From Agathobaculum massiliense (lineage in GTDB: Bacteria; Bacillota; Clostridia; Oscillospirales; Butyricicoccaceae): a stretch of DNA of 64,000 nt. The stretch lies in contig NZ_OMPN01000001.1 in NCBI RefSeq assembly GCF_900291975.1, forward strand, positions 310,001 through 374,000, written 5' to 3'. This document shows, one piece after another, positions 61,282 through 64,000 of the stretch. A model generated the notes under the pieces. The model saw only the letters and a program-made list of their open reading frames with translations, had not been told where the DNA came from and searched no databases. A program made the position numbers and the translations under genes. Positions within the stretch are counted from its first letter, which is position 1. The number at the start of each line of letters is the position of its first letter.

Positions 61282-64000
61282 ATGAGCGTCAATCGTTGTT
61301 ATTCCGAAAAAAAGCCCGGCTTCGACGTTGAGGCGCGCAGCCTGTTCGCCAGCCTGCACGACCTGCTGGAGATCAAAGGGCTGACCCACGTCCGTTATCT
61401 CTGCCGCTACGATACCGAGGGCCTCGCCCCCGAAGCCTATGAAAAAGCCAAGGGCATCGTCTTTTCCGAGCCGATGGCGGACGTGTGCTACGACGAGAAC
61501 TTCCCCCGTCCGGCGGGCGCTCATACCGTGCTTGCGGTCGAGCCGCTGCCCGGCCAGTTCGATCAGCGCGCGGATTCGTGCGCGCAGTGCATCCAGCTCC
61601 TGACCGGCGGCGAGCGGCCGGCGGTTTCCGCGGCAAAAATCTATGTATTTGAAGGCGCACTGACCGACGCGGACATGGATAAGATCCGCGGCTACCTCAT
61701 CAACCCGGTCGAGGCGCGCGAGGCTTCGATGGACAAGCCCGCGACCCTTAGGGTCGAATATGCGATCCCGACCACGGTCGCCTCGGTCGTCGGCTTTATC
61801 CATATGGACGAGGCCGCGCTCTCCGACCTGCTGGCGAACATGGGGCTTGCCATGGACTTGGACGACCTCAAGTTCCTGCAAGCCTACTTCCGCGACGAGG
61901 AAAAGCGCGACCCGACCATCACCGAGGTGCGCATGGTGGACACCTACTGGTCCGACCACTGCCGTCACACCACGTTCCTGACCGAGATTGACGGCGTGAA
62001 GATTGACGACCCGATGGTGCAGGACGCATTCGACCGGTATCTCAGGGCGCGCGTCGAGGTCTACGGCGAGGAGAAGGCAGCAAAGCGTCCGGTCACCCTG
62101 ATGGACATTGCCACCGCAGGCGCAAAGGTACTCAAAAAGCGCGGCTACCTCAAGAATCTCGATGAGTCAGAGGAGATCAACGCCTGCTCGATCAAGGTCA
62201 AGGCGCTGGTGGACGGCCGCTATGAGGACTGGCTGCTGATGTTCAAAAACGAGACCCACAACCACCCGACCGAGATCGAGCCGTTCGGCGGCGCGGCGAC
62301 CTGCCTCGGCGGCGCGATCCGCGACCCGCTCTCCGGCCGTTCCTATGTTTATCAGGCCATGCGCGTGACCGGCGCGGGCGACCCGACGGTGCCGCTCTCC
62401 GAAACACTCGAGCACAAGCTGCCGCAGCGCAAACTGTGCCAAACCGCGGCGGCGGGCTATTCGTCCTACGGCAACCAGATCGGCCTGGCTACCGGCCTGG
62501 TGCATGAGATCTATCACCCGGGTTATGTAGCCAAGCGTATGGAGATCGGCGCGGTTGTCGGCGCGGCCCCGCTGGAAAACGTCATCCGCGAGGTACCCGA
62601 GGCCGGCGATATCGTCATCCTGCTCGGCGGCAAGACCGGCCGAGACGGCTGCGGTGGCGCCACCGGCTCCTCCAAAAAGCACACCGAGGAATCGCTTGAA
62701 ACCTGCGGCGCGGAGGTGCAGAAAGGCAACCCGCCGGAAGAGCGCAAGATCCAGCGCCTGTTCCGAAACGGCGAGGTCACCCGCATGATCCGCCGCTGCA
62801 ACGACTTCGGCGCGGGCGGCGTGTCTGTCGCGATCGGCGAACTGGCGGACGGGCTGGACATCAATCTGGATGCTGTACCCAAGAAATATGACGGGCTGGA
62901 CGGTACCGAGCTGGCGATTTCCGAATCGCAGGAGCGTATGGCGGTCGTCGTGCGTGCGAAAGACGCGGATGCGTTCATCGCCGCCGCCGCAAGGGAAAAC
63001 ATCGAAGCGGTCGCCGTGGCGACGGTCACAGACAAAAACCGCCTGTGCATGACTTGGAACGGAAACACCATTGTCGATATTTCCCGCGGCTTCCTAAACA
63101 CCAACGGCTGCGCCAAGCATGTGACCGCCGAGGTCGCCGCCCTGCCTGTGCCGTCCATCGCGTGTGTACCGGAGGGCCAGACCGAAAAGGAAAAGCTGTT
63201 AAACCACGCTTCCACTCTCGGTATCTGCCTGGAACGCGGCCTTGTCGAGCGGTTTGACGGTTCGATCGGCGCAAACTCGGTGTTCATGCCGTTTGGCGGC
63301 AAGTACCAGCTCACCCCGGCGCAGGTCATGGCCGCGACCATGCCCGCGCTCTCCGGCCAGTGCGAAACTGCCTCCGTGATGGCGTTCGGCTTCGACCCCT
63401 ACTACACCGAGCGCAACCCTTTCCTCGGCGCGTCGGCGGCGGTGATCGAGTCGGTCGCCAAGCTGGTGGCGGCGGGCTGTGACTTTGAGACCGCCTACCT
63501 CACTTTCCAAGAATATTTTGAGCGGCTGGGCAAGGATCCCAAGCGCTTCGGCAAGCCGCTTTCCGCGCTGCTCGGCGCATACAACGCGCAGGAGGAGCTG
63601 TGCCTCGGTGCAATCGGTGGCAAGGACTCCATGAGCGGTTCGTTCGACGATATGGACGTGCCGCCGACGCTGGTTTCCTTTGCGATCGCCCCGCAGGACG
63701 CGTCCCGCCTGATCTCGCCCGAATTCAAGGCTGCGGGCCACCCCGTCTACTTCTTTGACGCGCCGTATTTCCAGGACGGCTCGCCCGATTACCAGACCAT
63801 GAAGCACGTCTGGAACGAGGTCGCGAACCTTATCGCCGCCGGCAAGGCGGTATCCGCATGGGCTCTGTCCGTGGGCGGCATCGCCGAGGGCGTGGGCAAG
63901 ATGGCGCTCGGCAACCAGATCGGCTTTGCGTTTGATGAGTCATTCCCCACCGAAGCGCTGTATCTCAAGAACTTCGGCGGCATCCTGATCGAAGCGGCGG
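61282..64000 (+). CDS. purL: Phosphoribosylformylglycinamidine synthase, C-terminus beyond window
   Basis: Fourth step of purine synthesis: converts FGAR to FGAM with ATP and glutamine. The first ~906 codons are in the window and the frame is open at the end. The N-terminal PurS-like region, the DTYWSDHCRHTTF linker motif (near residue 224), FKNETHNHPTEIEPFGGAAT (near 321) and GGKTGRDGCGGATGSS (near 451) identify a large-type enzyme, which usually has a C-terminal glutaminase domain and about 1,250 residues. GAGAGG precedes ATG 61282. Confidence 0.94.
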   Translation, partial: MSVNRCYSEKKPGFDVEARSLFASLHDLLEIKGLTHVRYLCRYDTEGLAPEAYEKAKGIVFSEPMADVCYDENFPRPAGAHTVLAVEPLPGQFDQRADSCAQCIQLLTGGERPAVSAAKIYVFEGALTDADMDKIRGYLINPVEAREASMDKPATLRVEYAIPTTVASVVGFIHMDEAALSDLLANMGLAMDLDDLKFLQAYFRDEEKRDPTITEVRMVDTYWSDHCRHTTFLTEIDGVKIDDPMVQDAFDRYLRARVEVYGEEKAAKRPVTLMDIATAGAKVLKKRGYLKNLDESEEINACSIKVKALVDGRYEDWLLMFKNETHNHPTEIEPFGGAATCLGGAIRDPLSGRSYVYQAMRVTGAGDPTVPLSETLEHKLPQRKLCQTAAAGYSSYGNQIGLATGLVHEIYHPGYVAKRMEIGAVVGAAPLENVIREVPEAGDIVILLGGKTGRDGCGGATGSSKKHTEESLETCGAEVQKGNPPEERKIQRLFRNGEVTRMIRRCNDFGAGGVSVAIGELADGLDINLDAVPKKYDGLDGTELAISESQERMAVVVRAKDADAFIAAAARENIEAVAVATVTDKNRLCMTWNGNTIVDISRGFLNTNGCAKHVTAEVAALPVPSIACVPEGQTEKEKLLNHASTLGICLERGLVERFDGSIGANSVFMPFGGKYQLTPAQVMAATMPALSGQCETASVMAFGFDPYYTERNPFLGASAAVIESVAKLVAAGCDFETAYLTFQEYFERLGKDPKRFGKPLSALLGAYNAQEELCLGAIGGKDSMSGSFDDMDVPPTLVSFAIAPQDASRLISPEFKAAGHPVYFFDAPYFQDGSPDYQTMKHVWNEVANLIAAGKAVSAWALSVGGIAEGVGKMALGNQIGFAFDESFPTEALYLKNFGGILIEAA

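Noticed and set aside
1-64000. CRISPR array, rRNA operon or complete insertion sequence
   Set aside because: No regularly spaced repeats, rRNA segments or paired terminal inverted repeats with transposase were seen.

Overview
The window reads as the chromosome of a GC-rich Clostridia-type Gram-positive, probably a gut member of the Oscillospiraceae/Butyricicoccaceae group. The assignment is inferred from sigma-A-like promoters (TTGACA-17-TATAAT), AGGAGG ribosome sites, a PPi-type phosphofructokinase, a YerC-type TrpR-like repressor, a tetrahydrofolate riboswitch in front of folT and a BioY/BirA-type biotin locus. No phage, CRISPR array or intact insertion sequence was seen. Most genes are housekeeping or metabolic.

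Layout. 0-9 kb: methyltransferase and yerC, class II aldolase (fba), PPi-phosphofructokinase (pfp), a membrane protein, a B3/4-domain protein, an ECF sigma factor with its DUF4179 membrane partner, rarA and a small secreted protein. 9-12 kb: glnS and gltX. 12-18 kb: a lactose/cellobiose-family PTS split over two divergent units around an RpiR regulator. One arm carries a GH4 6-phospho-alpha-glucosidase, EIIC, a HAD phosphatase and an RDD protein; the other carries EIIB and EIIA. 18-21 kb: MarR-MATE efflux pair and ytaF. 21-26 kb: AraC regulator facing uxaC and a TRAP transporter, a hexuronate uptake and isomerisation unit. 27-31 kb: ridA, an enlarged tryptophanase-like lyase and a sodium-dependent transporter. 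31-35 kb: a decayed integrase, then bioY-bioB-bioD-bioA under a BirA-like box.

35.3-40.2 kb is a gene graveyard. Remnants of an ECF sigma factor, treR, treC, a phosphoketolase, an SPL-type radical SAM protein, mutM and an AMP-binding enzyme lie there, several joined by deletions, with one intact unknown gene among them. Two tRNA genes (Tyr, Thr) follow.

40.6-64 kb: XRE regulator; thioesterase-mutY-deoxyinosine glycosylase-MATE operon; folT with a THF riboswitch; HAD; feoA-feoB; GntR-ABC ATPase-ABC permease-VanZ operon; ung; DUF308 protein; MarR-ftsH; MIF-like tautomerase; lipase-like hydrolase; ROK-HAD; rpe; and the first ~906 codons of purL, which runs off the end.

The most interesting module is the RidA/extended tryptophanase/NSS operon, which looks like a self-contained amino-acid uptake and beta-elimination pathway with built-in 2-aminoacrylate disposal. 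The loss of mutM beside an intact mutY, the MarR-FtsH unit and the GH4/PTS mismatch are also worth checking.
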